Assembly (NCBI GenBank): GCA_009702645.1
Contig: WLHO01000014.1
Coordinates: 1-11,784, forward strand
Length of the DNA stretch: 11,784 nucleotides
From: Actinomycetota bacterium
GTDB lineage: Bacteria; Actinomycetota; Actinomycetes; Actinomycetales; Microbacteriaceae
Direction of reading: 5' to 3'
The notes under the pieces were generated by a model, which saw only the letters and a program-made list of their open reading frames with translations, ran no database searches and was not told where the DNA came from. Shown piece by piece: positions 1 to 9,640 of this stretch (position 1 is its first letter; each line of letters opens with the position of its first letter). A program made the position numbers and the translations under genes.

Positions 1-1
1 G

Positions 2-481
2 ATGGCTTCGGCCTATCAGACTCTAGCCAATGAGGGCGTAAGGCTAAATCCGATACTGGTTGCCGGCTGCCAGGATGCCGATGGCAATCTAACTGCTATT
101 CCAAAATCAAATCCGACTCAAGTGGTATCTCCAAGCACCGCCAATGATGTTATGTACATGATGGAAAAAATCGTTGAGCAGGGTGGAATCGGCCAGGCAA
201 CAGCAGTTGCCGGATATCGCTCAGCTGGTAAAACTGGAACTGCCGAGATCAAAGAAGGCAGTGGTTACGGCCAGTACTACGCAGCTTCCTTTTATGGAAT
301 GGCTCCGGTAGATAACCCGAAGTACGCGATGGGGGTAATGATCTACAAACCAAAGAAGGTTTGGACTAACTCCATGGCAGCTGCTGCTGGATATCAAAAG
401 ATTCTTTCGCAGGTTTTGCTAGCTAATCGTGTACCACCATCTACTGGCACATCTCCGGATCTACCGACCGATTGGAAATAG
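2..481 (+). CDS. ftsI: Septal peptidoglycan transpeptidase FtsI (PBP3 class), C-terminal part only
   Basis: This is the last 159 codons of a class B penicillin-binding protein, the D,D-transpeptidase that cross-links septal peptidoglycan outside the membrane. The window opens in frame, so the ATG at 2 is an internal Met and not the start. The third active-site motif of the penicillin-binding fold, KTGTAE, is visible with KTG at nucleotides 230-238. The SxxK and SxN motifs lie upstream of the window. The fragment then follows the usual end of the transpeptidase domain, a strand reading YAMGVMIYKP, and finishes in a Pro/Ser/Thr-rich tail ending LPTDWK. The family often has an AAPVF-like stretch near the end; here the corresponding place reads MAAAAGY. 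The stop codon at 479-481 directly abuts the murE ATG. Identity as FtsI rather than another class B PBP rests on KTG plus position just before murE. Confidence 0.93.
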   Translation: MASAYQTLANEGVRLNPILVAGCQDADGNLTAIPKSNPTQVVSPSTANDVMYMMEKIVEQGGIGQATAVAGYRSAGKTGTAEIKEGSGYGQYYAASFYGMAPVDNPKYAMGVMIYKPKKVWTNSMAAAAGYQKILSQVLLANRVPPSTGTSPDLPTDWK

Positions 482-2026
482 ATGGTCGAGCAATCCATCC
501 CTCCAATTCTTCGACCGGATCATCCCAATCAGGTGCGCCTGAGCGCCCTTGCAAACGAGCTAGGGGTTGAATTTACCGCCGGCACAGAAGATGTAGTCCT
601 TACTGGTGTTTCTATGAATACATCCGATGTACGCAAGGGTGACATCTTTTTTGCAATGCCGGGCCTAAAAACTCACGGAGCAAAATTTGCGTCTCAAGCA
701 ATAGCCGAAGGTGCGGTTGCTATTGCTACAGACACCGAAGGACTAGGTATTTTGGGCTCTGTTGTTGTACCCGTGATTACTGTCGAGAATCCTCGACGAC
801 GTCTTGGGCAAGCAGCAAGGTTTGTTTATGGCAATTCGGCAGATCAAATGCCGTTGATGTATGGAGTCACCGGCACCAACGGTAAAACTTCGACAGTGCA
901 CTTTTTATCTGCAATTTTTAGGCAGATTGGGGCTGTACCAGGCATGAGCTCAAGTGTGGAGCGTCACATCGCCGATGACATCATCATCTCAAGGCTTACT
1001 TCTCCAGAGGCACCCGAATCCCATGCTTTGATTGCTCGAATGCGTGAGCACAACGTGACCGACGTTGGCTGGGAAGTATCAGCACAAGCCCTAAGGCAGC
1101 ACCGAGTTGACGGAATTTACTTCGACGTAGTTGCCTTTACAAACCTGAGCCACGATCACTTTGATGAATTCGACAGCTACGAGCAGTACCTAGCCTCGAA
1201 GATGCCGCTGTTTCACAAAACCCGTGCCGGTAAGGGAGTCGTATGTTTAGACACCGAGTACGGCCAGACCTTTTTGGAAGCCAGTGAAATTCCTTGCGTC
1301 ACTATCACGCTCAGAGAAGATGTTCAGTCGGACTGGAAAGTTAAAGTCACCGACGAGGGCGTAGGCCTTACGGCTTTTGATCTAACAGGCCCTAACGGCG
1401 AAAAGATTTCAACTTCAGTTCCAATTATTGGCGACTACATGGCATCGAACGCCGGTGTTGCAATTTTGATGGCGATTCAAGCAGGTCACGACTGGAAGAA
1501 ACTCGCCGCTGATCTGAAAGATGGAATCAAAGCACCGATCGCCGGTCGCGGTGACAACGTTGCACCCGCTGGTGCACCAAGTGTTTATGTGGATTTTGGT
1601 CACACACCAGACTCAATCGAAATGACGATCAAGGCCGCTCGTAAAGTCACTTCCGGCAAGCTGGTTGTCGTTGTCGGTCTCGATGGAGATCGCGACAAGA
1701 TCAAACGCCCAATGATCGGTGCTATTTGTGCTCGCCTAAGCGATGCGATGATCGTAACCGATCACAATCCAAGGTTTGAAGACCCGGCAATCATCCGACA
1801 GATGATTTACGACGGTGCAATAGCCGAGCGACCAGATCATGACATTAGAAACCTTGAAGGACCAGAGCGAGCAATCCGAATTGCTGTTTCTATGGTCACA
1901 GCCGGTGACACCATTATTTGGTTCGGACCAGGACATCAGGAACACCGCGACATCATGGGAGTGCGGACCAAGTACTCCGGTCGCGCACAAGCCAAAGCTG
2001 CATTAGCCGAAGCTGGTTGGAAATGA
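482..2026 (+). CDS. murE: UDP-MurNAc-L-Ala-D-Glu : third-residue amino acid ligase MurE
   Basis: Cytoplasmic ATP-dependent ligase that adds the diamino acid (or other third residue) to UDP-MurNAc-L-Ala-D-Glu. The 514 residues follow Mur ligase architecture: an N-terminal UDP-binding domain (about 1-125), a central ATPase domain with P-loop GTNGKTS at 131-137, and a C-terminal domain from about residue 355. The lysine expected to be carbamylated is K240 in YLASKM. Motifs FTNLSHDHFD, HTPDSI and GDRDKIKRP are present but differ from common forms such as NLSRDHLD and GCGGDRDKGKRP. The substrate-specifying loop reads DHNPR (427-431) where many enzymes have DDNPR, and the later GKGHE motif is GPGHQ (482-486). 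These changes make the identity of the added residue uncertain; meso-diaminopimelate should not be assumed. The ATG directly follows the ftsI stop and has only a weak upstream GGA, suggesting coupled translation. Confidence 0.96.
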   Translation: MVEQSIPPILRPDHPNQVRLSALANELGVEFTAGTEDVVLTGVSMNTSDVRKGDIFFAMPGLKTHGAKFASQAIAEGAVAIATDTEGLGILGSVVVPVITVENPRRRLGQAARFVYGNSADQMPLMYGVTGTNGKTSTVHFLSAIFRQIGAVPGMSSSVERHIADDIIISRLTSPEAPESHALIARMREHNVTDVGWEVSAQALRQHRVDGIYFDVVAFTNLSHDHFDEFDSYEQYLASKMPLFHKTRAGKGVVCLDTEYGQTFLEASEIPCVTITLREDVQSDWKVKVTDEGVGLTAFDLTGPNGEKISTSVPIIGDYMASNAGVAILMAIQAGHDWKKLAADLKDGIKAPIAGRGDNVAPAGAPSVYVDFGHTPDSIEMTIKAARKVTSGKLVVVVGLDGDRDKIKRPMIGAICARLSDAMIVTDHNPRFEDPAIIRQMIYDGAIAERPDHDIRNLEGPERAIRIAVSMVTAGDTIIWFGPGHQEHRDIMGVRTKYSGRAQAKAALAEAGWK

Positions 2027-3420
2027 TCACCGTAAGTGCAAATCAACTGGCATCTATTTTGAGTGCTCAGCTAGTTGGAGACGGTGGCGTTAGCGTCACT
2101 GGAAGCGCGGAAACTGATTCACGTTTGGTTTCTGCCGGGAGTATCTTTTTTGCCAAACCTGGAGAACAAGCCGACGGACACGACTTCGTTGAGGATGCTA
2201 AATCACTCGGTGCGGTGGTCGCTGTTGTAGAACACCCGGTGGATGTTGACATTGTTCAGCTGGTTGTTGCCAACACCGTTGATGCACTAGGTGCGCTAGC
2301 GGCCTGGTTAATCGGTGAGCTTAAATCAAGCGGCAAGCTAAAGGTCGTTGGCATCACTGGATCAAATGGTAAGACCACGACAAAGAACATGCTTCGCGCA
2401 ATTTTGTCTCAAGTGGGAAACACCATCGCGCCGATAGAGTCGTTCAACAACAAGGTAGGCGCTCCAATCTCAATTCTGAGAGCTGACCTAACCACCGATT
2501 TTCTAGTGGTAGAGATGGGTGCCGAAGGCCTTGGCAGTATTGCGTATCTTGCGAAAATGACAAAACCTGATGTTGCAGTGATCTTGAAAGTTGGAATGGC
2601 CCACGCCGGTGAATTCGGTGGCATAGAAACAACAGCCAAGATCAAAGGCGAGTTAGCAGAGGCCGTTGGCCAAGGCTCGACACTGGTATTGAACGCCGAC
2701 GATGGCATGGTTGCGGCGATGAAAGATAGAACTAAAGCAACTGTGCACTGGTTTGGAACATCCTCGGACGCGCAGTACTGGGCCTCGGATATTTCTTTGT
2801 CGAAAAGTGGCACATCATTTGTGTTGCATTGGCCTGATGGTGAGCAATCAAAGGTTCAGCTTTCCATTTTGGGCGAGCACCACATTATGAATGCACTTGC
2901 AGCTGCGAGTGTATCGAGCCTGCTTGGAGCCAGTAAGACACAGATTGTCGGTGCACTTGAAGCAATGGAGCTTGCAGAGCGTTGGAGGATGCAGCGATTT
3001 GTTCGCCCAGATGGTGTGACCATAATCAACGATTCCTATAACGCGAGCCCTGATTCGATGAAGGCTGCCCTCCAGACTCTTGCCCAGCTCGGGCGCATGG
3101 GATCAAGGACCATCGCGGTCTTAGGTGAAATGGCGGAGCTTGGAGAATACTCCCGGCACGAGCATGACTCAATCGGCCGCCTGGTAGTTCGGCTCAACAT
3201 CGATCAGTTGGTTGTTGTGGGGGATGGGGCAAAGCTGATTCACATGGGAGCTTCCCAGGAAGGGTCCTGGGATGGCGAATCGCAATTTTTCCCTTCAATT
3301 GCCGAGGCTTTGGAGTACCTGCGTGGGATACTCGCAGATGGCGATACCGTCCTGGTGAAATCATCCAAGTCGGCTAATTTGCGGTTTTTGGGAGATGACC
3401 TGATGGAGGTGGCTAAGTGA
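2023..3420 (+). CDS. murF: UDP-MurNAc-tripeptide : D-Ala-D-Ala ligase MurF
   Basis: Cytoplasmic ligase that attaches D-Ala-D-Ala to UDP-MurNAc-tripeptide, completing the pentapeptide. The product is 465 residues, close to the usual 450-510. It shows an N-terminal MurF domain ([17 protein letters not shown]), the ATP-binding loop GSNGKTTT at 113-120, [26 protein letters not shown], a KGEL segment at 208-211, and [11 protein letters not shown] at 336-346, followed by [11 protein letters not shown] chose the ATG at 2023 because it forms an ATGA overlap with the murE stop and gives a normal N-terminus, [13 protein letters not shown]. The same frame stays open upstream to 1918, but that stretch is an out-of-frame reading of murE. 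The gene ends in a GTGA overlap with mraY. Confidence 0.96.
   Translation: MITVSANQLASILSAQLVGDGGVSVTGSAETDSRLVSAGSIFFAKPGEQADGHDFVEDAKSLGAVVAVVEHPVDVDIVQLVVANTVDALGALAAWLIGELKSSGKLKVVGITGSNGKTTTKNMLRAILSQVGNTIAPIESFNNKVGAPISILRADLTTDFLVVEMGAEGLGSIAYLAKMTKPDVAVILKVGMAHAGEFGGIETTAKIKGELAEAVGQGSTLVLNADDGMVAAMKDRTKATVHWFGTSSDAQYWASDISLSKSGTSFVLHWPDGEQSKVQLSILGEHHIMNALAAASVSSLLGASKTQIVGALEAMELAERWRMQRFVRPDGVTIINDSYNASPDSMKAALQTLAQLGRMGSRTIAVLGEMAELGEYSRHEHDSIGRLVVRLNIDQLVVVGDGAKLIHMGASQEGSWDGESQFFPSIAEALEYLRGILADGDTVLVKSSKSANLRFLGDDLMEVAK
3405..3410 (+). promoter_or_regulatory. Ribosome binding site of mraY
   Basis: GGAGGT lies 6 nt before the GTG at 3417, inside the last codons of murF. It is a full Shine-Dalgarno match and decides the non-ATG start of mraY. 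Confidence 0.8.
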
Positions 3421-4502
3421 GAGCGTTGCTGTTAGCTGGAGCCGCTTCTATGGCCTTCACTTTGTTCCTAACACCAATCTTTATCTGGCTGTTTAGAAAG
3501 TGGAACTGGGGGCAGTTCATCCGAGACGATGGACCTGAATCTCACCACACCAAACGCGGAACCCCAACCATGGGTGGGCTGGTCATTATCTTGGCAAGCG
3601 TCACCGGTTACTTTGCAGGAAAACTCTTAAACGGCGAAACGCCATCGATTTCGGCGCTGCTGGTTATTCTTGCGATGGTCGGACTTGGGCTTGTTGGTTT
3701 TATTGACGATTTTATTAAGACTCAAAAGCAGCGCTCACTTGGACTTGGTGGCTGGGCAAAGATTGCGGGCCAGGCAGTAGTTGCTTTGGTTTTCGCAGCC
3801 TTCGCATTCGGCTCCCCAAACGCTCAGGGAGTCACTCCTGCCTCGACAAAGATTTCAGTTGTTCGTGACACCGGATTTGATTTGATGATGTTTGGAACAG
3901 TGGTCGGATCAGTTCTCGTTGTGCTTTGGATTTTCCTGCTCATTTCCGCAACTTCCAATGGTGTGAATATTGCAGATGGCTTAGACGGCCTCGCAATCGG
4001 TGCAAGCATCATGGCTATCGGTGCGTACGCCGTTATCGGTTTTTGGCAGTTCAACCAGCTTTGCGGTACAGCAGTTGAGAACCTAACTCGTTGTTATGAA
4101 GTTCGTGACCCGCTTGATCTAGCCGTTATAGCTGCCGCAATTACCGGAGCGGGAATTGGTTTCTTGTGGTGGAACACTTCTCCAGCTCAAATCATCATGG
4201 GAGATACCGGGGCAATGGGACTTGGTGGAGCACTGGCAGCTCTAGCAATTTTGTCCAGAACTGAAATCTTGCTGGTTCTCATCGGTGGGCTATTTGTTAT
4301 CGTCACCGGCTCTGTTATCTTGCAGCGGGCATACTTCAAGATCACTAAAGGAAAACGAATCTTCCTAATGTCTCCTTTGCATCATCACTTTGAGTTAAAG
4401 GGCTGGGCTGAGATTACGGTTGTGGTTCGATTTTGGATTATCGCAGGCCTTTCAGTTCTAGCTGGAATTGGTCTTTTCTATCTCGAGTGGATCTATGGCT
4501 AA
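3417..4502 (+). CDS. mraY: Phospho-N-acetylmuramoyl-pentapeptide transferase MraY
   Basis: Integral membrane enzyme that transfers phospho-MurNAc-pentapeptide from UDP to undecaprenyl phosphate, giving lipid I. The 361 residues match the family size (E. coli has 360), with about ten hydrophobic segments starting at residues 3-26. Family motifs are all present: [18 protein letters not shown] from 37, the metal/catalytic pair D97-D98 in [21 protein letters not shown] from 181, the catalytic-region D263 in [11 protein letters not shown], and the histidine cluster HHH at 322-324. The start is GTG, within a GTGA overlap with the murF stop and preceded by GGAGGT. Two cysteines, C216 and C226, sit in the loop after the membrane segment that follows the NxxNxxDGLDG motif; by family topology this loop should face outside. 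The 3' end overlaps murD by 8 nt. Confidence 0.97.
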   Translation: MRALLLAGAASMAFTLFLTPIFIWLFRKWNWGQFIRDDGPESHHTKRGTPTMGGLVIILASVTGYFAGKLLNGETPSISALLVILAMVGLGLVGFIDDFIKTQKQRSLGLGGWAKIAGQAVVALVFAAFAFGSPNAQGVTPASTKISVVRDTGFDLMMFGTVVGSVLVVLWIFLLISATSNGVNIADGLDGLAIGASIMAIGAYAVIGFWQFNQLCGTAVENLTRCYEVRDPLDLAVIAAAITGAGIGFLWWNTSPAQIIMGDTGAMGLGGALAALAILSRTEILLVLIGGLFVIVTGSVILQRAYFKITKGKRIFLMSPLHHHFELKGWAEITVVVRFWIIAGLSVLAGIGLFYLEWIYG

Positions 4503-5970
4503 CCAGACAAGTGATCTCCAGCAACTAAATAGTTGGAGCTCTAACTGGTCAGGCATCAAAGTGGCCGTTTTGGGCTTGGGAAAAACTGGCTTTTCTGTTG
4601 CAGACACACTAAACGAGCTTGGGTCGGAACTACTGGTTGTTGCAGAAACTGCAGATTCCGAGGTTTTAGATATTCTCGAAGTTTTAGGTGTGATCTCTGT
4701 CATCGATTCAGATCCCGCTGTGCTGCAAAAAGCCATCGCCGAGTATCAACCAGATCTACTTATTGTTTCGCCAGGTGTCGCGCCTACTAGCCCGCTTGTT
4801 TCAACTGCAATAGGTGCAGGAATACCAATTTGGACCGACATTGATCTGGCTTGGCGCCTTAGGGACAAGTTTGTTCCAAATCAGGAATGGATTTGTATCA
4901 CTGGAACCAACGGTAAGACCACCACAACCGAACTAACTGAGGCGATGTTTCTTGCCGCTGATGTCAGGGCAGTTGCCTGCGGCAACATCGGCAAGCCAAT
5001 TCTTGATTGCATCAGAGACCCAGCTGCCTTCGAGGTGCTGATTGTTGAACTGTCTTCCTTTCAGCTTCACTACCTTGATCGGATCGAACCATTCAGTTCA
5101 GCTGTGCTGAATGTAGCTAACGACCACCTGGATTGGCACGGCGGTTTTGCCAACTATCGACTTGCCAAAGGTCGCATGTATGAAAACACTAAAGTCGCCT
5201 GCGTTTACAACTTAGAAGATTCAACAACCGAAGCATTGGTGGAAGCTGCCGATGTTTCGGAGGGCGCCCGTGCAATTGGTTTTGGCCTTGGTACCCCTGC
5301 ACGCAGCAATGTGGGATACGTTGAAGATCTTTTGGTTGACCGGGCATTTCTAGAAGAGCGTGCCGACAAGGCGCTTGAGATTGCAAGCTTCGAAGATTTG
5401 GAAAACTTTGGAGTTCTTACGCCGCACCTTTTAAGTAACATCGCCGCCGCAACAGCTCTGGCAAGAAGCTTTGGGGTTCCGCCGGCTGCCTGTCGGAAGG
5501 CATTACGCGAGTTTAAAATTTCCCCACATCGCATTCAGTTAGTGGCTGAGGTCAATGGGGTTCGTTATATCAATGACTCGAAGGCCACCAATGCTCATGC
5601 AGCGGCTGCTTCGTTGACCTCATTTGAATCGGTGGTCTGGATACTCGGGGGATTGCTTAAAGGTGTCGATATCTCTGACCTGATTGGCCAATTTGCACCT
5701 CGACTGCGTGGTGCAGTGGTAATCGGCTTGGACCGTGTTGAGATTGTTGAGGCGTTTAGAAATCTGGCACCGAGCGTGCCATTGGTGGAAATTTCGGAAG
5801 GGAATTCGGTTATGACCAAGGCGGTCGAAGCGGCTTCTACTTTGGCCAGTGATGGAGATGTTGTATTGCTGGCGCCGGCCGCGGCGTCGATGGATCAATT
5901 CCTCAACTACCAACAGCGCGGCGATTTGTTCATTGATGCAGTTCGAAACTTGACCGGGGGAGCCCAATGA
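4495..5970 (+). CDS. murD: UDP-MurNAc-L-Ala : D-Glu ligase MurD
   Basis: Cytoplasmic ligase that adds D-glutamate to UDP-MurNAc-L-Ala. The product is 491 residues, longer than E. coli MurD (438) but in the range of actinobacterial homologues. Order of motifs: Rossmann-like N-terminal domain with [12 protein letters not shown] near residue 23, ATP loop GTNGKTTT at 137-144, [20 protein letters not shown]225 in RLAKGRMY (the position normally carbamylated), and [10 protein letters not shown] from 360, then [10 protein letters not shown] and [13 protein letters not shown] chose the ATG at 4495, which gives [11 protein letters not shown] and overlaps mraY by 8 nt. A TTG at 4468 would add nine residues (MVFSISSGS) encoded within the mraY end and is less likely. 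The upstream GAGTGG at 4485-4490 is a poor ribosome site, so translation is probably coupled to mraY. The gene ends in an ATGA overlap with ftsW. Confidence 0.95.
   Translation: MANQTSDLQQLNSWSSNWSGIKVAVLGLGKTGFSVADTLNELGSELLVVAETADSEVLDILEVLGVISVIDSDPAVLQKAIAEYQPDLLIVSPGVAPTSPLVSTAIGAGIPIWTDIDLAWRLRDKFVPNQEWICITGTNGKTTTTELTEAMFLAADVRAVACGNIGKPILDCIRDPAAFEVLIVELSSFQLHYLDRIEPFSSAVLNVANDHLDWHGGFANYRLAKGRMYENTKVACVYNLEDSTTEALVEAADVSEGARAIGFGLGTPARSNVGYVEDLLVDRAFLEERADKALEIASFEDLENFGVLTPHLLSNIAAATALARSFGVPPAACRKALREFKISPHRIQLVAEVNGVRYINDSKATNAHAAAASLTSFESVVWILGGLLKGVDISDLIGQFAPRLRGAVVIGLDRVEIVEAFRNLAPSVPLVEISEGNSVMTKAVEAASTLASDGDVVLLAPAAASMDQFLNYQQRGDLFIDAVRNLTGGAQ
5956..5962 (+). promoter_or_regulatory. 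Ribosome binding site of ftsW
   Basis: GGGGGAG lies 4 nt before the ATG at 5967, inside the last codons of murD. It supports the start within the ATGA overlap. Confidence 0.7.
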
Positions 5971-7181
5971 CTCGACTCCAATCCGGTCCTAAAGCGCCCA
6001 GAAAACTAAAGAAGGTTCGCTCTAATCCGCTGGTTAGTGCAAAAACGTGGCTGCAAGATAACTTCCGCGCTGAGTCGATTTACTTCTACCGGTTAGCCGG
6101 ACTCACCGGGTTCCTAGTGGTATTTGGATTGGTGATGGTTTTATCCTCATCATCCATCGATTCTCTAGTAGCCAATAGAGACGCCTATTACATCTTCTCA
6201 AGGCAATTTCTGTATGCACTAATTGGGTTGAGCTTGATGCTGATTATTGCAAGCATGCCGCTGAACTTTATTAGAAACCGCGTTGGCCTGGTGCTGATGA
6301 TTGGATTTGGTTTGCAGCTGGCAGTGCCATTCATTGGTATTTCGGTGAATGGAAACACTAACTGGCTTTCAATTGCCGGATTTACTCTTCAGCCATCCGA
6401 GTTTTTGAAGCTTGCGTTGATCATGTACATGGGATGGTTTATTTCCAACCGTGAGCTTGAAATGGATAACCCGCAACGCGTGCTTTATCCATTGCTGGCA
6501 GTGGGCGGTGCAGCAGTGCTTCTTGTGATGCTTGGGCGCGACTTGGGTACCGCAGTTATCTTTTCATTCATTATTTTCGGAACTTTATTGATGGCGGGAG
6601 CGCCTGGAAAAATACTTGGAAGAGTTGCTCTTGTGGCCATAGCGTTAGCTGCGATGGTGACTGTATCTAGCTCGTCTCGAATGGCCAGAATTACAGCATG
6701 GTTAAACCCGGGCTCTGCCTCATCCGATGCATTCAACTGGCAGTTCGAGCACGGTACCTGGGCACTTGCAGCGGGCGGGATCTTTGGGGTCGGCCTCGGT
6801 AATTCAAAGATGAAATGGTCATGGATTCCAGAAGTTGAAAACGACTTTATCTTTGCCGTTATTGGCGAAGAGTTGGGCCTAATTGGAGCCATGGTCGTTA
6901 TCGGATTGTTTGCACTACTCATTGCCTCATTAATCCGAGTGATGCTTCGTTCACAAAGTACTTTTGCACGCATCACAACCCTCGGAGTTGTTATCTGGAT
7001 TCTGAGCCAGTCGGCTGTGAACATTGCCGTTGTGCTCGGAGTCTTGCCGGTGCTTGGAGTACCACTCCCGCTGATTTCTGCAGGTGGATCTTCGTTGATT
7101 GCGACCCTTGCTGGAATCGGCTTGGTGTTGGCCTTTGAAAAGGACAATCACAGACAACCGGTTCGGGGAGCTAGGCGTTGA
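5967..7181 (+). CDS. ftsW: Septal peptidoglycan glycosyltransferase FtsW (SEDS family)
   Basis: Polytopic membrane glycosyltransferase that polymerises lipid II at the division site, normally with FtsI as partner. The 404 residues begin with a basic cytoplasmic segment (about 1-35, PKAPRKLKKVRSNP), then hydrophobic segments from about 42 to 390. SEDS signatures are clear: GRDLGTAVIF around 190, WQFEHGTWALAAGG, GVGLGNSKMKWSWIPE, VENDFIFAVIGEELG and PLPLISAGGSSL near the end. D293 in the NDFIFA motif aligns with the catalytic aspartate of SEDS enzymes. FtsW is preferred over RodA because of its place between murD and murG. The C-terminal cytoplasmic tail is short and basic, ending RQPVRGARR, without the long extension of mycobacterial FtsW. 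The start forms an ATGA overlap with murD and the stop a TTGA overlap with murG. Confidence 0.95.
   Translation: MTRLQSGPKAPRKLKKVRSNPLVSAKTWLQDNFRAESIYFYRLAGLTGFLVVFGLVMVLSSSSIDSLVANRDAYYIFSRQFLYALIGLSLMLIIASMPLNFIRNRVGLVLMIGFGLQLAVPFIGISVNGNTNWLSIAGFTLQPSEFLKLALIMYMGWFISNRELEMDNPQRVLYPLLAVGGAAVLLVMLGRDLGTAVIFSFIIFGTLLMAGAPGKILGRVALVAIALAAMVTVSSSSRMARITAWLNPGSASSDAFNWQFEHGTWALAAGGIFGVGLGNSKMKWSWIPEVENDFIFAVIGEELGLIGAMVVIGLFALLIASLIRVMLRSQSTFARITTLGVVIWILSQSAVNIAVVLGVLPVLGVPLPLISAGGSSLIATLAGIGLVLAFEKDNHRQPVRGARR
7165..7170 (+). promoter_or_regulatory. Ribosome binding site of murG
   Basis: GGGGAG lies 7 nt before the TTG at 7178, inside the last codons of ftsW. It supports the rare TTG start of murG. 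Confidence 0.7.
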
Positions 7182-8254
7182 CCAATTATCTTCTGGCCGG
7201 TGGTGGAACTGCGGGCCATGTCAATCCGCTGCTAACGGTTGCGGCTGCTCTAATTCAGCGTTCGCGAAGCGATAAAGTGATTGCTCTTGGAACTAAAGAA
7301 GGTCTTGAGTCAAGACTGGTTCCCGCTGCCGGTATTGAATTATTGATTATTCAGAAGCTGCCTTTTCCTAGAAGGCCGGGTATCTGGGCGTTAGTTTTTC
7401 CCTTCAAGTTTTTTTCCGCTGTTTCGACAATCAGAAAATACATTCGAGAGCACTCGATAAATATTGTGGTTGGGTTCGGCGGCTATGTGAGCGCACCTGC
7501 ATATGTTGCAGCCAGGCGAGAGAAGATACCGCTTGTTATTCATGAAGCCAACGCCTTACCTGGCATCGCAAACAAGGTTGGAAACCGATTTGCAAGTGCC
7601 GCAGGTAAGACCTTTCGCTCGGCAAACATGGCTCACACCGAGTTTGTAGGAATGCCACTGAGACCATCGATTGTCGCTTTGGCAACCAAGAAGGATGCAG
7701 CTTCTGCAAGAAAACACTTTGGTCTAAGGCCTGAGCAGTTCACACTGCTTGTCACCGGCGGATCGTTGGGTGCTCGAAGTATCAACCAAACAATTGAATC
7801 CTCAAGACCGCTTTTGGCAGCTGCAGGAATTCAGGTGCTACACATTGTGGGCGGCTCAAGTGAACTAGAAGAAGTCTCGGAGACTCAGTACGCCAGAGTG
7901 CGATATTTGGACCAGATGGAGCTTGCAATCGCAGCCAGTGACTTTGCAGTTTCCAGGGCAGGGGCGGCAACGGTTTCAGAATTTTCAGCTGTTGGACTAC
8001 CAGCTTTGTACATTCCATATCCGGTTGGAAATGGAGAGCAAAAGTTCAATTTGCAAGATGTTCTTGCAGCCGGAGGTGCTGTTACCATCTCTGATTCCGA
8101 GTTCACGCCCGAGTACGTCAGGTCAACTCTGATTCCGATGCTTTCTGACAGTAAAGCACTTAGCCAAATGTCCGAATCAGCAAAGCAAGCCGGCGTACTA
8201 GATGGCACGGAGCGCTTTATTTCCCTAATTGACGAGGTGCTTGCCCGAAGATGA
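7178..8254 (+). CDS. murG: Lipid II synthase MurG (UDP-GlcNAc : lipid I GlcNAc transferase)
   Basis: Peripheral membrane GT-B glycosyltransferase that adds GlcNAc to lipid I on the inner face of the membrane, giving lipid II. The 358 residues match the family (E. coli has 355). The N-terminal glycine loop GGGTAGH is at 8-14 and the second, [11 protein letters not shown], starts at 97, followed by [14 protein letters not shown] hydrophobic and basic patch ([18 protein letters not shown], about 62-79) fits the region that contacts the membrane. The C-terminal domain begins with [12 protein letters not shown] and carries the UDP-GlcNAc-binding signature [10 protein letters not shown] at 259-268, then [12 protein letters not shown]. 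The start is TTG within a TTGA overlap with ftsW, chosen because the glycine loop follows at once and no alternative start precedes it. The stop forms an ATGA overlap with murC. Confidence 0.97.
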   Translation: MTNYLLAGGGTAGHVNPLLTVAAALIQRSRSDKVIALGTKEGLESRLVPAAGIELLIIQKLPFPRRPGIWALVFPFKFFSAVSTIRKYIREHSINIVVGFGGYVSAPAYVAARREKIPLVIHEANALPGIANKVGNRFASAAGKTFRSANMAHTEFVGMPLRPSIVALATKKDAASARKHFGLRPEQFTLLVTGGSLGARSINQTIESSRPLLAAAGIQVLHIVGGSSELEEVSETQYARVRYLDQMELAIAASDFAVSRAGAATVSEFSAVGLPALYIPYPVGNGEQKFNLQDVLAAGGAVTISDSEFTPEYVRSTLIPMLSDSKALSQMSESAKQAGVLDGTERFISLIDEVLARR

Positions 8255-9636
8255 TCAAACCAGATTTCACACAGGCTGTTCCAGAAGATCTGGGGGTGGT
8301 GCACTTTATTGGCATCGGTGGTTCCGGAATGAGCGGAATCGCAAGACTTCTAATTGGGATGGGTCATCAAGTAACTGGAAGCGATCTTCGCGACACTTCA
8401 AACGTTGCTGCTCTTCGTGAACTCGGAGCGAAGATTTCAATCGGTCACGATGAGTCTCATCTTGGAAATCCAGACACAGTTGTTGTCACAAGTGCTCTTT
8501 GGCCTACAAACCCTGAGTATTTGCTTGCCAAGCAAAGAGGTATCCCGGTGATTCACCGTTCTCAGGCATTGGCGCATTTGGCATCTAGCAAACGACTAAT
8601 TGCAGTTGCTGGTGCGCATGGCAAGACCACATCCACTGGCATGGTGATTACGGCCCTGATGGCCTTGGGTGCAGATCCAAGCTTCGTCAACGGTGGCGTA
8701 ATCAACTCTGTCGGTCACAGCAGCTCTTCTGGAAAAGGTGAGCTTTTTGTAATCGAAGCGGACGAATCAGATGGTTCCTTTCTTCATTACGACACCGCAA
8801 TTAGCTTGATCACTAACGTTGATCCTGATCACTTGGATCACTACGGAAGCATCGAAGCGTTCCATCGAGTGTTTGCAGATTTTGCAAATAAGTCCAAGGA
8901 ATTTGTTGTTATCAGCTCTGATGATCACGGGGCAAAAGAAGTTGCCAAGCTCGTGACTCGCCCCATGATCAGCTTTGGTGAAGCAACCGATGCAACAGTT
9001 CGCGTGCAGAACATCAAGCCAGAGGCCAAGGTTTCTTTCGAGCTTGTTTACAAGGATCAAATTGTTAGCGCGAGATTGCTATTAGCTGGAAGGCACAACG
9101 CCCTAAACGCAGCTGGTGCCGTGGCAACCCTGGTTGGCCTGGGATTTGACTTTAAGAAATCTCTTGAAGAAGTGGCAAAGTTTGCAGGAACTGAGCGCAG
9201 ATTTGAACTACACGGTGTCGAAGCTGGGGTAAGCGTCTATGACGACTTCGCTCACCACCCAACCGAAGTTGCAGCAGCGCTTGAAGGTGCCCGTGCTGTT
9301 GTTGGCTCTGGAAAGCTCATCACGGTATTTCAACCTCACTTGTATTCCAGAACCCGGTTATTCGCCAAGGAATTTGCGCAAGTGCTTGCTGCTAGCGATG
9401 AAGTAGTGCTGCTTGATATTTATGCTGCGCGCGAGGATCCTGAACCAGGAGTGACCGGAGAATTGATTTTGAATCAATTCGCTGACAAAAAGCGTATTCA
9501 CTACGTTCCAAATTGGGACGATGCACCTGCTGTTGCAGCCAAGCTCGCAAGTGAGGGTGATTTCATCATGACAATGGGTTGCGGAGATGTTTATCGAATG
9601 GTGCCGCAGCTTCTTGAAGCACTGAAGGATAGCTAG
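8251..9636 (+). CDS. murC: UDP-N-acetylmuramate : L-Ala ligase MurC
   Basis: First of the four Mur ligases; it joins L-alanine to UDP-MurNAc with ATP in the cytoplasm. The 461 residues show the N-terminal UDP-binding loop GIGGSGMSG at 21-29, the ATP loop GAHGKTT at 121-127, the EADESDGSF segment from 169, [33 protein letters not shown] at 331-339, and FQPHLYSRT then [13 protein letters not shown] near the end. AHGKTT rather than TNGKTT, together with DDFAHHPTE, separates MurC from the other ligases here. The ATG at 8251 overlaps the murG stop as ATGA; a GAGGTG at 8234-8239 is a distant possible ribosome site. The gene is followed after 4 nt by ftsQ. No MurB or Ddl gene, nor a MurB-like or Ddl-like fusion, is present. 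Confidence 0.97.
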   Translation: MIKPDFTQAVPEDLGVVHFIGIGGSGMSGIARLLIGMGHQVTGSDLRDTSNVAALRELGAKISIGHDESHLGNPDTVVVTSALWPTNPEYLLAKQRGIPVIHRSQALAHLASSKRLIAVAGAHGKTTSTGMVITALMALGADPSFVNGGVINSVGHSSSSGKGELFVIEADESDGSFLHYDTAISLITNVDPDHLDHYGSIEAFHRVFADFANKSKEFVVISSDDHGAKEVAKLVTRPMISFGEATDATVRVQNIKPEAKVSFELVYKDQIVSARLLLAGRHNALNAAGAVATLVGLGFDFKKSLEEVAKFAGTERRFELHGVEAGVSVYDDFAHHPTEVAAALEGARAVVGSGKLITVFQPHLYSRTRLFAKEFAQVLAASDEVVLLDIYAAREDPEPGVTGELILNQFADKKRIHYVPNWDDAPAVAAKLASEGDFIMTMGCGDVYRMVPQLLEALKDS

Positions 9637-9640
9637 GAAA

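Noticed and set aside
1918..2022. Possible 35-residue N-terminal extension of MurF
   Set aside because: It lies entirely in out-of-frame murE sequence; the ATG at 2023 in the ATGA overlap gives the family's usual N-terminus.
4468..4494. Possible TTG start for MurD nine codons upstream
   Set aside because: ATG at 4495 is a better start codon, and the extra residues are an out-of-frame reading of the end of mraY.
6485..7147. A 220-codon open frame on the minus strand lying wholly within ftsW
   Set aside because: It mirrors codon bias of the conserved ftsW frame, has low-complexity Ala/Thr/Pro/Ser composition, no recognisable domain, and ftsW motifs run straight through it.
7923..8420. Two small + strand open frames inside murG and at the murG-murC junction
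   Set aside because: They are alternate-frame readings of conserved MurG and MurC segments ([10 protein letters not shown] and GIGGSGMSG regions), with no sign of independent function.
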